From: Pseudomonas borbori
GTDB lineage: Bacteria; Pseudomonadota; Gammaproteobacteria; Pseudomonadales; Pseudomonadaceae
Direction: 5' to 3'
Length of the DNA: 64,000 bases
Assembly (NCBI RefSeq): GCF_900115555.1
Contig: NZ_FOWX01000009.1
Span: forward strand, 114,848 to 178,847
The notes under the pieces were generated by a model that was not told the DNA's origin, ran no database searches, and saw nothing but the letters and a program-made list of their open reading frames with translations. Shown here one piece after another: positions 51,448 through 62,637 of the stretch. The translations under genes were made by a program, and so were the position numbers. Every line of letters begins with the position of its first letter. Position 1 is the first letter of the stretch.

Positions 51448-52928
51448 CAGTGCTCCGGTACGGCAGAAGGTTGTTCGACGGGTTTGTCGCTGGGCGGCGG
51501 CAGCTCCTGCTGCGCCACCGTCGGCCCGGCGCTGACGATGACCAGGGCCTCCGGGTCGAGGTGCTTGGCCATGGCGGCCTTGACCTGCTCGACGCCGAGG
51601 GCCTGCACCTCGCGCATGAAGTCTTCCAGGTGGCTCAGGGGCAGGTCGTAGAAGCCCATGGAGCCGAGCTGGCCGACGATCGCGGCGTTGCTCGCGGTGG
51701 ACAGCGGGAAGCTGCCGGCCAGCTCGCGCTTGGCATTGTCCAGTTCCTCCTGGGTCGGGCCGCTGGCCAGGTAGTCGCGCAGCAGGTCCTTGATCAGTTG
51801 CAGGGTGCCGGCGCTGAGTTCGGCGCGGGTCTGCAGGTTGATCATGAACGGGCCGCGCACCTGCATGGCGCTGAAGCCGGAGTAGACGCCGTAGGTCAGG
51901 CCGCGCTTTTCGCGCACCTCGCTCATCAGGCGGGTGCCGAAGCCGCCGCCGCCGAAGATCTGATTGCCCAGAAAGAGGGCGGCGTAGTCCGGATCGCGCC
52001 TGTCGATGCCGAGCTGGGCGATCATCAGGTGGGTCTGGTTGGACGGGAACTCGATATGGCTGGCGCCGGCCTGCGGCACGTCGGGCTGGGCGATGATGGG
52101 CAGGGCCGGGCCTGCTGGCAGTGCGGCGGAAACCTCTGCCGTGAGTGCTTCGGCTTCGGCCCGCGAGAGGTCGCCGACCAGCGCGATCACCGCGTTGCCG
52201 GCGGCGTAGGCCTTGGCATGGAAGGCTTGCAGCTGCTCGCGGCTAATTGTCGGGACGGAGCCTTCATTGCCTTCACTGGGGTGGGCGTAGGGGTGCTCGC
52301 CATAGAGCCGCTCGAACAGTTGCAGGCTGGCCAGTTTGCCGGGGTTCTGCTTCTGGTATTCGAAGCCGGCCAGCAGCTGGTTCTTGATCCGTGCCAGGGC
52401 GTCTTCGGGAAAAGTCGGCTGGCCGATCACCTGGTTGAACAGCTGCAGGGCCGGCTCGCGTTTATCCGCTGCACTGAGGCTGCGCAGGCTGGCCACCGCC
52501 ATGTCGCGGTAGGCGCCATTGCCGAACTCGGCGCCCAGGCTTTCGAAACCGGCGGCGATGGCGCCGACGTCCTTGCCCGGCACACCTTCGTTGAGCATGG
52601 CGTTGGTCAGCATGGCCAGCCCTTGTACGCCGTCATCCTGGCTGCTGCCGGCAGCGAACGTCAGGCGCAGGTCGAGCATTGGCAACTCGCGTGCCTCGAC
52701 GAACAGCACCTTGGCGCCCTCGGCGGTTTGCCAGGTCTGGATCTCCAGATTGCGCCGGCTCGGCGCCTGGCCGTTGATTTCGGTGAGCGACTCGATCTTC
52801 GCGCTGTCCGCCGGCACAGCTTGTGTGGCGGGGGCGTCCGGGCGCCTGACCACCAGCAGCAGCAGCGCCAGCAATATCAGTACCGCCAGGCCGAGCAGGC
52901 CGTAGCGCAAACCATTGCGCTCACTCAT
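51447..52928 (-). CDS. M16 peptidase-like subunit lacking the zinc motif
   Basis: 493-aa M16-family protein with an N-terminal membrane anchor (about residues 5-26). At the place where active members have HxxEH it reads GVQGLAMLTNAML, so zinc binding is lost; the downstream FGGGGFGTRLMSEVREKRGLTYGVYS region (in parts) that completes substrate binding is conserved. Such inactive subunits pair with a catalytic partner. ATG 52928 has AGGAG 7 nt upstream; 52931 is an alternative. It overlaps the partner gene by 8 bases. Confidence 0.88.
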   Translation of the reverse strand: MSERNGLRYGLLGLAVLILLALLLLVVRRPDAPATQAVPADSAKIESLTEINGQAPSRRNLEIQTWQTAEGAKVLFVEARELPMLDLRLTFAAGSSQDDGVQGLAMLTNAMLNEGVPGKDVGAIAAGFESLGAEFGNGAYRDMAVASLRSLSAADKREPALQLFNQVIGQPTFPEDALARIKNQLLAGFEYQKQNPGKLASLQLFERLYGEHPYAHPSEGNEGSVPTISREQLQAFHAKAYAAGNAVIALVGDLSRAEAEALTAEVSAALPAGPALPIIAQPDVPQAGASHIEFPSNQTHLMIAQLGIDRRDPDYAALFLGNQIFGGGGFGTRLMSEVREKRGLTYGVYSGFSAMQVRGPFMINLQTRAELSAGTLQLIKDLLRDYLASGPTQEELDNAKRELAGSFPLSTASNAAIVGQLGSMGFYDLPLSHLEDFMREVQALGVEQVKAAMAKHLDPEALVIVSAGPTVAQQELPPPSDKPVEQPSAVPEH

Positions 52929-54276
52929 CATGCTTCTCCTCGGGTAGGACATGGGCGACGCTCAGGCGGTCGCGGGTAAAGAAGGTTTTCGCTGCGCTCT
53001 GGATATCGGCCGGGGTGACCGCTTCCAGCTCGGCCAGCTCCTGGTCCATCAGCGTCCAGGACAGGCCGACGGTCTCCAGTTGGCCGATGGCGGTGGCCTG
53101 GCTGGTGATCGAGTCGCGCTCATAGACCAGGCCGGCGATGACCTGGGCGCGTACCCGGGCCAGCTCCTCGGCAGAGGGCGGGTTCTGCTGCAGGTCCTGC
53201 AGCTCGCGCCACAGGCCGGCTTCGGCTTGCGCCAGGGTCTTGCCGGTTTGCACATTGGGCGTGGCGGACAGCACGAACAGGCTGTCGCCGCGCGGGTGGG
53301 CGTCGTACCAGGCGGAAGCTCCGGAGACCAGTTCCTCGCCACGCTCCAGGCGCGTCGGCAGGCGGGCGCTGTAGCCGCCATCGAGCAGGGTGGCGATCAG
53401 GCGCAAGGCATGCACCTGGCGCGGCTGCTCGGCGGTGGCCAGGCCCGGTACGTTGAAGCCCAGCATCAGGCTCGGCAGCTGGGTTTTCAGGTGCAGGGTG
53501 ATCCGCCGTTCGCCCGGTGCAGCCAGTTCGCGCGGGGCTTTCGTCGGTGGTACGGCGCGCTTGGGGATGTCGCCAAAATAGCGTTCGGCCAGTACCTTGA
53601 CCTCGCTGGCGCTGACATCGCCGACCACCACCAGGGTGGCGTTGTTCGGCGCGTACCAGGCTTGATACCAGGCGCGCAGTTCCTCGACGGTCATGCGCTC
53701 GAGGTCGGCCATCCAGCCGATGGTCGGGGTGTGGTAACCGCTGGCGGGGAAGGCCATGGCCTTGAAGCGTTCGTAGGCCAGGTTCGCGGGTTTGTCGTCG
53801 GTGCGCAGGCGCCGCTCTTCCTTGATCACCTCGATCTCGCGGGCGAATTCCTCGGCCGGCAGCTTGAGGCTGGCCAGGCGATCAGCTTCCAGCTCCAGGG
53901 CCACGGCCAGGCGGTCGCGGGCCAGCACCTGGTAATAGGCGGTGTAGTCGTCGCTGGTGAAGGCGTTCTCCTCGGCGCCCAGCTCGCGCAGGATGCGCGA
54001 GGCTTCACCGGGGCCGAGCTTGCGGCTGCCCTTGAACATCATGTGCTCGAGGGCGTGGGACAGGCCGGTCTGGCCGGGCGTCTCGTAGCTGGAGCCGACC
54101 CTGTACCAGAGTTGGGAGACCACCACCGGCGCGCGGTGATCCTCGCGGACGATGACCTTGAGGCCGTTGTCCAGGCTGAATTCATGGGTCGGCTGGGGCT
54201 CCGCGGCCGTAGCCAGCAGCGGCAGGCCGATGGTGGCGAGCAACAGGATTGCGGCGCGTAGAAGGATCATGTGCAT
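52921..54276 (-). CDS. M16 zinc peptidase, catalytic subunit
   Basis: 451-aa periplasmic or membrane-tethered peptidase with a signal sequence (about residues 1-23). The inverted zinc motif HALEH is intact in GLSHALEHMMFKG, and the third ligand should be the distal Glu in the AEENAFTSDDYTAYY region or after it. It forms an overlapping pair with the inactive subunit downstream. The start is uncertain: ATGs at 54276 and 54270 both lack a clear ribosome-binding site. Confidence 0.9.
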   Translation of the reverse strand: MHMILLRAAILLLATIGLPLLATAAEPQPTHEFSLDNGLKVIVREDHRAPVVVSQLWYRVGSSYETPGQTGLSHALEHMMFKGSRKLGPGEASRILRELGAEENAFTSDDYTAYYQVLARDRLAVALELEADRLASLKLPAEEFAREIEVIKEERRLRTDDKPANLAYERFKAMAFPASGYHTPTIGWMADLERMTVEELRAWYQAWYAPNNATLVVVGDVSASEVKVLAERYFGDIPKRAVPPTKAPRELAAPGERRITLHLKTQLPSLMLGFNVPGLATAEQPRQVHALRLIATLLDGGYSARLPTRLERGEELVSGASAWYDAHPRGDSLFVLSATPNVQTGKTLAQAEAGLWRELQDLQQNPPSAEELARVRAQVIAGLVYERDSITSQATAIGQLETVGLSWTLMDQELAELEAVTPADIQSAAKTFFTRDRLSVAHVLPEEKHDE

Positions 54277-54445
54277 GGGAATGAGGTCACCGTGATGGGC
54301 TGCGTGCGTCGCCGGGTATGTCGCTGACAAGCTGCAGGAGAACCTTGGGCTTGGAGTAGTCGAGGGATTCTAGCGGCAAGCGGCTATTAACAGAACCTTG
54401 AGACTCCGCAGGCCTGCCGTCGTTCCTTGCTCCGGGAGCGCGCAT

Positions 54446-55393
54446 CTATGGCGAAATCTGTCGTTCGGGGCTCGCTTCCAGGCCAAAGCCACAGCTGGCA
54501 CAGAAAGCCGCCAGGTAGTCGATAAGGGCCTGCACCTTGCGCGTGGCCCGGCGATGGCTGGGGTAGACGGCGAGGATCAGCGGGCCGAAGGCGTCCGGGT
54601 CGAAGTCGTAGTCGGCCATCACCCGGAGCAATTGGCCGGTCTCCAGGTAGGGTTTGACGCTCCACAACGGGCAGGCGTGCAGGCCTGCACCGAGCAGGGT
54701 GTTGGCCAGCAGCAGGTCGTAGTTGTCGCTCTCCAGGCGCGCCTGCGGCCTGGCCATGCGCAGGCGTACGCCGTTGTGCGCCAGCCACCAGTAGCTCTGA
54801 TCCAGTGCCGGGTGGTGGTAGATCAGCCACTGGTGGCGCGCGAAGGTCGTCGGGCTGACCGGCGTCGGGTTGGCCGCCAGGTAGGCCGGACTGGCGCACA
54901 GCACGATCTGGTTGCGCCCCAGCGGTTTGGCGATCAGCCCCGGCAGGTCGCTGCGGCCCTCGCGCAAAGCCAGGTCATAGCCGCCCTCGGCCAGGTCGAT
55001 GAAGGCGTCGCACAGGTCCACACGCAGGCGGATCTGTGGATGTTCGGCGAGAAAACCGGCGCAGGCTTCATCGAGAAACGCCCGGCCAAATGCCAGTGGC
55101 GCGGTCAGCCTGAGGTTGCCGTGCAGGCCGTGCTTGAGCTGGCCGATCTCCTCGCCGGCGTCATGCAGGCGCTGCAGCACCTGGCGGGCGGTGTCCAGAT
55201 ACAGCCGGCCGGCCTCGGTCAGCGCGGTGCGCCGGGTGCTGCGCTCGAATAGTTGCGCGCCCAGTTCAGCTTCCAGATGGCTGACCGCCTTGGTCAGGGC
55301 CGAAGGCGTCTTGCCCAGCTGTTCGGCCGCCCGGCTGAAGCTGCCGTGCTCGGCGGTGGCGACAAACATGCTCAGGGCGCTGAGTTTGTCCAT
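54446..55393 (-). CDS. LysR-family transcriptional regulator
   Basis: 315-aa regulator. N-terminal winged HTH: MDKLSALSMFVATAEHGSFSRAAEQLGKTPSALTKAVSHLE (residues 1-41; key part GSFSRAAEQLGKTPSALTK), followed by the substrate-binding domain with LTAPLAFGRAFLDE and the DLALREG loop. It belongs to the large subgroup with short oxidoreductase-type regulators. Divergent from the amidohydrolase gene, 107 bases apart, with palindromes in between. Confidence 0.92.
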   Translation of the reverse strand: MDKLSALSMFVATAEHGSFSRAAEQLGKTPSALTKAVSHLEAELGAQLFERSTRRTALTEAGRLYLDTARQVLQRLHDAGEEIGQLKHGLHGNLRLTAPLAFGRAFLDEACAGFLAEHPQIRLRVDLCDAFIDLAEGGYDLALREGRSDLPGLIAKPLGRNQIVLCASPAYLAANPTPVSPTTFARHQWLIYHHPALDQSYWWLAHNGVRLRMARPQARLESDNYDLLLANTLLGAGLHACPLWSVKPYLETGQLLRVMADYDFDPDAFGPLILAVYPSHRRATRKVQALIDYLAAFCASCGFGLEASPERQISP

Positions 55394-55409
55394 GGGTTTT
55401 TCCTGTGTG

Positions 55410-55424
55410 GCAAAAATGTTTTGC
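55410..55424. promoter_or_regulatory. Perfect palindrome GCAAAAATGTTTTGC, candidate LysR box
   Basis: 6-bp perfect arms around ATG, 15 bases in total, the size expected of a LysR recognition site. It lies 17 bases upstream of the lysR ATG. A second, weaker symmetry AGCGG-N7-CCGCT (55430-55446) lies next to it towards the amidohydrolase, matching the usual recognition-plus-activation site layout. Confidence 0.6.
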
Positions 55425-55500
55425 TCGATAGCGGTGTTCTGCCGCTGTATATCCGCCGCTAGTCTCGTGGCCAGACCAATAAAAACCAGAGGCTGCTGCG

Positions 55501-57267
55501 ATGCAACGATTAATTCCAAGCCTGTTGGCCGGGGTGCTGACTTTTTCCTCGATGGAAGCCATGGCCGCCGCCGATCTGCTGTTGTTCAACGGCAAGGTGT
55601 TCACCGCCGAACCCGGCCAGCCCCTGGTTCAGGCGGTGGCGGTGGCCAATGGCAAGATCCTCAGAGTCGGCAGTGATGCCGAGGTGAAGGCCCTGGCCGA
55701 CGCCGATACGCAACTGATCGACCTGGCCGGCAAGGTGCTGATGCCGGGCATGATCGACAGCCACAGCCACCCGATCATGGGCGCCATGGCCAGCCTGCGG
55801 GCCAACCTGTATGACGAGGTGCTGGCGCTGGACGCGCTGGAGCAGTGGATCCTCGAACAGGATCGGGCCGGCACCGCGCGCATGGGCGACCTGATCGTGA
55901 TTTCCGGGGTCAGTTCGGCTTACTGGGAGCAGAGCGCCGGGCTGGGCAAGATCTTCAACCAGGGCCGTTGGCTCGAGCTGCCACTGGTGCTGGACGGCAT
56001 CGACGGCCACACCGGCTGGGCCAACGCGGCCATGCTCAGGCGCCTGAACATCGATGCCGAGCTGGTGCGTGGCCTGTCGGACAAGGAGCGCGGCTTTATC
56101 GCTCACGATGGCGACTTCAACCCCACCGGCTATCTGGCGGAAAGCGGTTGGGACCGGGTGCGCAGTCAGTATCCCGCCCCCAGCGAAGCCGAGATGCTCG
56201 ACGCCGCCCGCGAGGCGGTGAAGGTCAACAACCGGGTCGGGGTTACCGCCTGGATGGATGCGGCGGCCAATGCCGGTGACGGTGACAGCCTGTTCGAACT
56301 GCGCCCCACCGAGCAGAGCCTGGGCGTGCTGCCGCTGTACCGCGCACTGGCCGAGCAGGGTGAACTCAGCGCCCACGTCGCCGCGCTGCTGGTCACTCAC
56401 CCGCAAAGCCGGCCGGCCGACCTGCAGGTACTGGACAAGGTCATGCGCCAGTTCCAGGGCGTGCCCAACCTGAGCTTCCCGGGGATCAAGATCTTCGCCG
56501 ATGGGGTGATGGAGTTTCCCGGCCAGACCGCTGCGGTGCTCGACCCGTTCACCAACAGCCTCAAGCGCGGCGAGCTGCTGATCGACCCGGCCAGCTTCGG
56601 CGAGCTGGTGGCGGCGGCCGAACGGCGTGACTGGATCGTGCATGTGCATGCGGTGGGCGACCGCGCGGTGCGTGAAGCGCTGAACGGCTTCGAGGCGGCG
56701 CGCCAGCTCGAGCCGACGCCGGTGCCGCACAGCATCAGCCACCTGCAGATGGTCAATCCCAAGGAATTCCCGCGCTTCCGGCAGCTCGGCGTGATTGCCT
56801 CCATGCAACTGCTCTGGGCCACCGCCGAGAGCTATACCGAAGAGCTGGTCAAACCCTACGTCAGCGCCGCCGCCTACCACTACCAGTACCCGGCGCGCTC
56901 GCTGCACCAGGCGGGGGCGACCATCGCCGGCGCCAGCGACTGGCCGGTGTCCAGTCCCAATCCGTGGAATGCCATCGCCCAGGCCAGCACCCGCAAGGGG
57001 CCGCTCGGGGTGCTCAACGCCAAGGAAAGCATCGACCGGCAGACCATGTTCCAGGCCTACACCCTCAATGCGGCCAAGGCCCTGCGCCTGGACGGCCGGA
57101 TCGGTTCCCTGGCACCGGGCAAGCAGGCCGATCTGATCGTGCTGGACCGCGACGTGTTCGAGGTCAGCGACGAGCAACTGTTCGACACCCGGGTGCTGCA
57201 GGCCTTCTTCGCCGGCCAGTTGGTGTACAGCGCCGAGCCGGGCAAGACGGTCGCGCAGGCGCAATAA
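55501..57267 (+). CDS. Exported amidohydrolase (YtcJ-like)
   Basis: 588-aa metal-dependent hydrolase of the amidohydrolase superfamily, YtcJ/NfdA-like subgroup. A signal peptide (residues 1-23, ending MAA) indicates export. Metal ligands: GMIDSHSHP near residue 84, HVHAVGDRAV near residue 380 with preceding PGIKIFADG, SHLQMV, and GASDWPVSSPNPW near residue 477 with the metal Asp. The C-terminal SLAPGKQADLIVLDRD returns to the small beta-sandwich. Likely substrate an amide or formamide. Ribosome-binding site is weak (CTGCTGCG before ATG). Followed by an outer-membrane porin gene. Confidence 0.85.
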   Translation: MQRLIPSLLAGVLTFSSMEAMAAADLLLFNGKVFTAEPGQPLVQAVAVANGKILRVGSDAEVKALADADTQLIDLAGKVLMPGMIDSHSHPIMGAMASLRANLYDEVLALDALEQWILEQDRAGTARMGDLIVISGVSSAYWEQSAGLGKIFNQGRWLELPLVLDGIDGHTGWANAAMLRRLNIDAELVRGLSDKERGFIAHDGDFNPTGYLAESGWDRVRSQYPAPSEAEMLDAAREAVKVNNRVGVTAWMDAAANAGDGDSLFELRPTEQSLGVLPLYRALAEQGELSAHVAALLVTHPQSRPADLQVLDKVMRQFQGVPNLSFPGIKIFADGVMEFPGQTAAVLDPFTNSLKRGELLIDPASFGELVAAAERRDWIVHVHAVGDRAVREALNGFEAARQLEPTPVPHSISHLQMVNPKEFPRFRQLGVIASMQLLWATAESYTEELVKPYVSAAAYHYQYPARSLHQAGATIAGASDWPVSSPNPWNAIAQASTRKGPLGVLNAKESIDRQTMFQAYTLNAAKALRLDGRIGSLAPGKQADLIVLDRDVFEVSDEQLFDTRVLQAFFAGQLVYSAEPGKTVAQAQ

Positions 57268-57374
57268 GCCTCCCCCCGAGCAACCTTGCTGCCCCGTCCA
57301 GCCGTAGCTGCTCCCCGTTGCGGCTGGGGCCGGGCGCAGCCTTAAGCGTCACCCTATAACAACAAGGAAATTCC

Positions 57375-59236
<1,862 letters not shown>

Positions 59237-59583
59237 TTCGCGCCGCGGCGTGACGGTGCACAGCCTGGCGCTCGCGCTGCTATCGGCCGCAAGCGACAGA
59301 TAGACCTGCTCCACGGCGGCTGATAGTGGTAAAGTCGCGCGCAATTCCCGTGTGTTGCCGGCCGGCAAGACTGGCCTGATGCAGGCTTGGGTCAAAGCCG
59401 CACGCACGGTTCTTGGGAGTTCTCGATCAGGAGTGATCTGAGGCCACCCGACTTTACCGGCGGCCACGTCTGGTAGCTGGTCTGAATTTTACTGTGCGCT
59501 TCCTTCAGCTTTATATTTTGCTGCGCAGCCAATGTTCCAGACCCGCCCACTGGCGCGTCGCACCTTTGAGATAGCCGTCCTCC
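59237..59583. other. Intergenic region upstream of ftsY
   Basis: 347 bases without a credible gene. It holds a 131-base element bounded by inverted repeats (annotated separately) and then an AT-richer patch (CTGAATTTTACTG, CTTTATATTTTG at 59484-59522) that probably contains the ftsY promoter. No clear -35/-10 pair was found. Confidence 0.6.
59328..59458. other. 131-base structured element with 10-bp terminal inverted repeats
   Basis: GGTAAAGTCG (59328-59337) and its exact complement CGACTTTACC (59449-59458) enclose further hairpins: CCGTGTGT/ACGCACGG (59349-59356 with 59402-59409, one G-U), GCCGGCCGGC (59357-59366), GCCTG-ATG-CAGGC (59374-59386) and CTCxATCA/TGATxxGAG (59422-59442). This could be a structured RNA, or a remnant of a mobile intron: CAAAGCCGCACGCACGGTTC resembles the 3' strand of group II domain V, but the matching 5' strand is not found. 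Confidence 0.5.
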
Positions 59584-60930
59584 ATGTTTGGTTCCAACGA
59601 CGACAAGCAGACCCCCGCACCCGGCGCCACGCCCGTTGTGCCGCCATCCGCCGAGAAAGCCGCGGAGAAGAAAGACCTGTTCGGCTGGTTGCGCAAGAAG
59701 CCGCAGGAGCCGGCCAGTAGCCCGGCTCCTGAAGCGCCGCCCGCGCAAACCGTCGAGGCTCCGGCAGTGGTGGTCGAGCAGGTGGCGCCACCGGCCGAGC
59801 CCGCAGCACCGGCGCCCGCGTCTGCGCCCGAGCCGCAGCAGGCGCCGCGGCCTTCGCGCTTTCGCATCAATGCCGGCAGTGAAGTGCTGCATCCCGTCAT
59901 ACATGTACCTGAGCCCGAACCGCCTGTGCCGGCCGCGCCGATTGTGGTCGAGACCCCGGTGGCTGAAGTGCAGGTCGAGCAGAACAAGCCGGGGGATAAC
60001 CAGGGCGGCTGGTTCGCCCGCCTCAAGCTGGGCCTGTCGAAGACCAGCGCCAGCCTGGGCGAGGGCATGGCCAGCCTGTTCCTCGGCAAGAAGGCGATCG
60101 ACGACGACCTGCTCGAGGAAATCGAGACCCGCCTGCTCACCGCCGACGTCGGCGTCGAGGCCACCAACCTGATCATCCGGAGCCTGACCCAGAAGGTCGC
60201 GCGCAAGCAGCTGACCGACAGCGGCGCGCTGTACCAGGCGTTGCAGGACGAACTGACCGCGCTGCTCAAGCCGGTCGAGCAGCCGCTACGTGTGGATTCG
60301 ACCAAGCAGCCCTATGTGATTCTGGTGGTCGGCGTGAACGGCGCCGGCAAGACCACCACCATCGGCAAGCTGGCGAAAAAGCTGGAGCAGGACGGCAAGA
60401 AGGTCATGCTGGCCGCCGGCGACACCTTCCGCGCCGCCGCCGTCGAGCAGTTGCAGGTGTGGGGCGAGCGCAACCGGATACCGGTAATCGCCCAGCACAC
60501 CGGCGCCGACTCGGCGTCGGTGATCTTCGATGCGGTACAGGCGGCCAGGGCCCGCGGCATGGATGTGCTGATCGCCGACACGGCCGGGCGTCTGCACACC
60601 AAAGACAACCTGATGGAAGAGCTGAAGAAGGTCCGCCGGGTCATCGGCAAGCTGGACGACAGCGCGCCCCACGAGGTGCTGCTGGTGCTGGATGCCGGCA
60701 CCGGGCAGAACGCGATCAACCAGGCCAAGCAGTTCAACCAGACGGTGAACTTGACCGGGCTGGTCCTGACCAAGCTGGACGGTACCGCCAAGGGCGGGGT
60801 GATCTTCGCCCTGGCCAAGCAGTTCGGCCTGCCGATCCGCTATATCGGCGTCGGCGAAGGCATCGACGATCTGCGCACCTTCGAGGCCAACGCCTTTGTC
60901 CAGGCGCTGTTCCAGTCCAGGGAGGCGTAA
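59584..60930 (+). CDS. ftsY: Signal recognition particle receptor FtsY
   Basis: 448-aa GTPase that docks SRP-ribosome complexes at the membrane. The N-terminal ~140 residues are acidic and Pro/Ala/Glu-rich (the variable A domain), then the N domain (KLGLSKTSASLGEGM) and the G domain: GVNGAGKTTTIGKLA (residues 250-264), DTFRAAAVEQL, DTAGRLHT and TKLDGTAKGG. Its stop overlaps the ftsE start (TAATG), beginning the ftsY-ftsE-ftsX operon. Confidence 0.96.
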   Translation: MFGSNDDKQTPAPGATPVVPPSAEKAAEKKDLFGWLRKKPQEPASSPAPEAPPAQTVEAPAVVVEQVAPPAEPAAPAPASAPEPQQAPRPSRFRINAGSEVLHPVIHVPEPEPPVPAAPIVVETPVAEVQVEQNKPGDNQGGWFARLKLGLSKTSASLGEGMASLFLGKKAIDDDLLEEIETRLLTADVGVEATNLIIRSLTQKVARKQLTDSGALYQALQDELTALLKPVEQPLRVDSTKQPYVILVVGVNGAGKTTTIGKLAKKLEQDGKKVMLAAGDTFRAAAVEQLQVWGERNRIPVIAQHTGADSASVIFDAVQAARARGMDVLIADTAGRLHTKDNLMEELKKVRRVIGKLDDSAPHEVLLVLDAGTGQNAINQAKQFNQTVNLTGLVLTKLDGTAKGGVIFALAKQFGLPIRYIGVGEGIDDLRTFEANAFVQALFQSREA

Positions 60931-61598
60931 TGATCAAGTTCGAGCAGGTCGGTAAACGTTACCCCAACGGGCACGTCGGGCTGCACGAGTTGAGCTTTCG
61001 CGTGCGCCGCGGCGAGTTTCTGTTCGTTACCGGCCACTCCGGCGCCGGCAAGAGCACCCTGTTGCGCCTGCTGCTGGCGATGGAGCGGCCGACCAGCGGC
61101 AAGCTGCTGCTGGCCGGCCAGGACCTGGGGCAGATCAGCAATGCGCAGATTCCTTTTCTGCGTCGGCAGATCGGCGTGGTGTTCCAGAACCACCAGCTGC
61201 TGTTCGACCGCAGCGTGTTCGACAACGTCGCCCTGCCGCTGCAGATCCTCGGCCTGTCCAAGGTGGAGATCGGCAAGCGCGTCGGCGCCGCTCTCGAGCG
61301 GGTGTCGCTGGCGGACAAGGCCGAGCAATTCCCCAGTGAACTGTCCACCGGCCAGCAGCAGCGCGTCGGCATCGCCCGCGCGGTGGTGCACCGCCCGGCC
61401 CTGCTGCTCGCCGATGAGCCGACCGGCAACCTCGATCCGCGCCTGGCCGCGGAGATCATGGGGGTGTTCGAGGACATCAACCGCCTCGGCACCAGCGTGC
61501 TGATCGCCAGTCACGACCTGGCGCTGATCGCGCGCATGCGCCACCGCATGCTGACCCTGCAACGCGGCCGCCTGATCGGCGACGGGGAGGCGGTCTGA
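60930..61598 (+). CDS. ftsE: Cell division ATP-binding protein FtsE
   Basis: 222-aa ABC ATPase working with FtsX at the septum to activate peptidoglycan hydrolases. Walker [10 protein letters not shown], signature STGQQQR and Walker [13 protein letters not shown] are present. Start overlaps the ftsY stop by one base and its stop overlaps the ftsX start (TGATG). Confidence 0.96.
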   Translation: MIKFEQVGKRYPNGHVGLHELSFRVRRGEFLFVTGHSGAGKSTLLRLLLAMERPTSGKLLLAGQDLGQISNAQIPFLRRQIGVVFQNHQLLFDRSVFDNVALPLQILGLSKVEIGKRVGAALERVSLADKAEQFPSELSTGQQQRVGIARAVVHRPALLLADEPTGNLDPRLAAEIMGVFEDINRLGTSVLIASHDLALIARMRHRMLTLQRGRLIGDGEAV

Positions 61599-62614
61599 TG
61601 AGTGCGACCCGGATTCCGCCACCGCAACCGGCGCAACGCGTCGGCGCCGCGCCGAAAAAACACGAAGCAAAAACCCCGAGCGAAGAACCGGACTTCCGCA
61701 GCCAGCTCGACGCCTGGCTGGAGAGCCACCGCGCCAGCCTGGTCGACAGCCTGCGCCGCCTGGCCAAGCAGCCGATCGGCAGCTTCTTCACCTGCCTGGT
61801 GATGGCCGTGGCCCTGAGCTTGCCGATGGGCCTGGCCCTGCTGCTGGACAACGTCGAGCGTCTCGGCGGTTCCTGGCAGCGCGCCGCGCAGATCTCCCTG
61901 TTCCTCCAGATCGACGCCAGCGAGGCCGAAGGCCAGGCGTTGCGCGAGCAGATCGGCGCGATGGACGAGGTCGCCGAGGCCGAATGGATCAGCCGCGAAC
62001 AGGCCCTGGACGAGTTTCAGCAACAGTCGGGACTGGGCGAGGCGCTCAAGGAGCTGCCGGACAATCCCTTGCCGGGCGTGGTGCTGGTGACACCCAGGGA
62101 AATCGACAAGGTCACCCTGGAGGCCCTGCGCCTGCGGCTGGCCGAGTTGCCCAAGGTGCAGCAGGCACAGCTCGACCTGCTCTGGGTCGAGCGGCTGACG
62201 GCGATTCTCAACCTGGGCGACCGTTTCGTCTTCGGCCTGAGCCTGCTGCTGGTGATGGCCCTGCTGCTGGTGATCGGCAATACCATCCGCCTGCACATCG
62301 AGAACCGGCGTACCGAGATCGAGGTGATCAAGCTGGTCGGCGGCACCGACAGCTATGTGCGCCGGCCCTTCCTCTATATGGGCGCGCTCTATGGCTTGGG
62401 CGCCGGGCTGCTGGCCTGGCTGCTGCTGGCCTATGGCCTGGGCTGGCTGAACGCCGCGGTGATCCGCCTGGCCGGGCTCTACGGCAGCGACTTCGCCCTG
62501 GCCGGCGTGCCGGCAGGCGACGGCCTGTCCTTGCTGCTCGGCGCGGTGCTGCTAGGCTATATCGGCGCCTGGCTGGCGGTGGCCCGGCACCTCAACGAAT
62601 TACAGCCTAGATAG
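61598..62614 (+). CDS. ftsX: Cell division protein FtsX
   Basis: 338-aa inner-membrane partner of FtsE. A ~60-residue basic cytoplasmic leader (PKKHEAKTPSEEP) precedes four membrane segments (~65-88, ~213-233, ~262-285, ~310-331) and a periplasmic loop (~90-210). The IENRRTEIEVIKLVGGTDSYVRRPFLYMG region (in parts) is characteristic. One-base overlap with ftsE. Confidence 0.95.
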   Translation: MSATRIPPPQPAQRVGAAPKKHEAKTPSEEPDFRSQLDAWLESHRASLVDSLRRLAKQPIGSFFTCLVMAVALSLPMGLALLLDNVERLGGSWQRAAQISLFLQIDASEAEGQALREQIGAMDEVAEAEWISREQALDEFQQQSGLGEALKELPDNPLPGVVLVTPREIDKVTLEALRLRLAELPKVQQAQLDLLWVERLTAILNLGDRFVFGLSLLLVMALLLVIGNTIRLHIENRRTEIEVIKLVGGTDSYVRRPFLYMGALYGLGAGLLAWLLLAYGLGWLNAAVIRLAGLYGSDFALAGVPAGDGLSLLLGAVLLGYIGAWLAVARHLNELQPR

Positions 62615-62637
62615 CTAAGTTATTGTTTTTATTGATA

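Noticed and set aside
51423..54261. Long plus-strand frames (518 and 436 codons) opposite the M16 pair
   Set aside because: The minus-strand products have clear M16 features and proper spacing; the plus frames do not.
55510..57264. 584-codon minus-strand frame opposite the amidohydrolase
   Set aside because: Exact antisense of a gene with full amidohydrolase motifs; composition typical of shadows.
59237..59583. 4.5S (SRP) RNA next to ftsY
   Set aside because: The conserved GGAAGGAAGCAGCCAAGGC-type loop of SRP RNA is absent.
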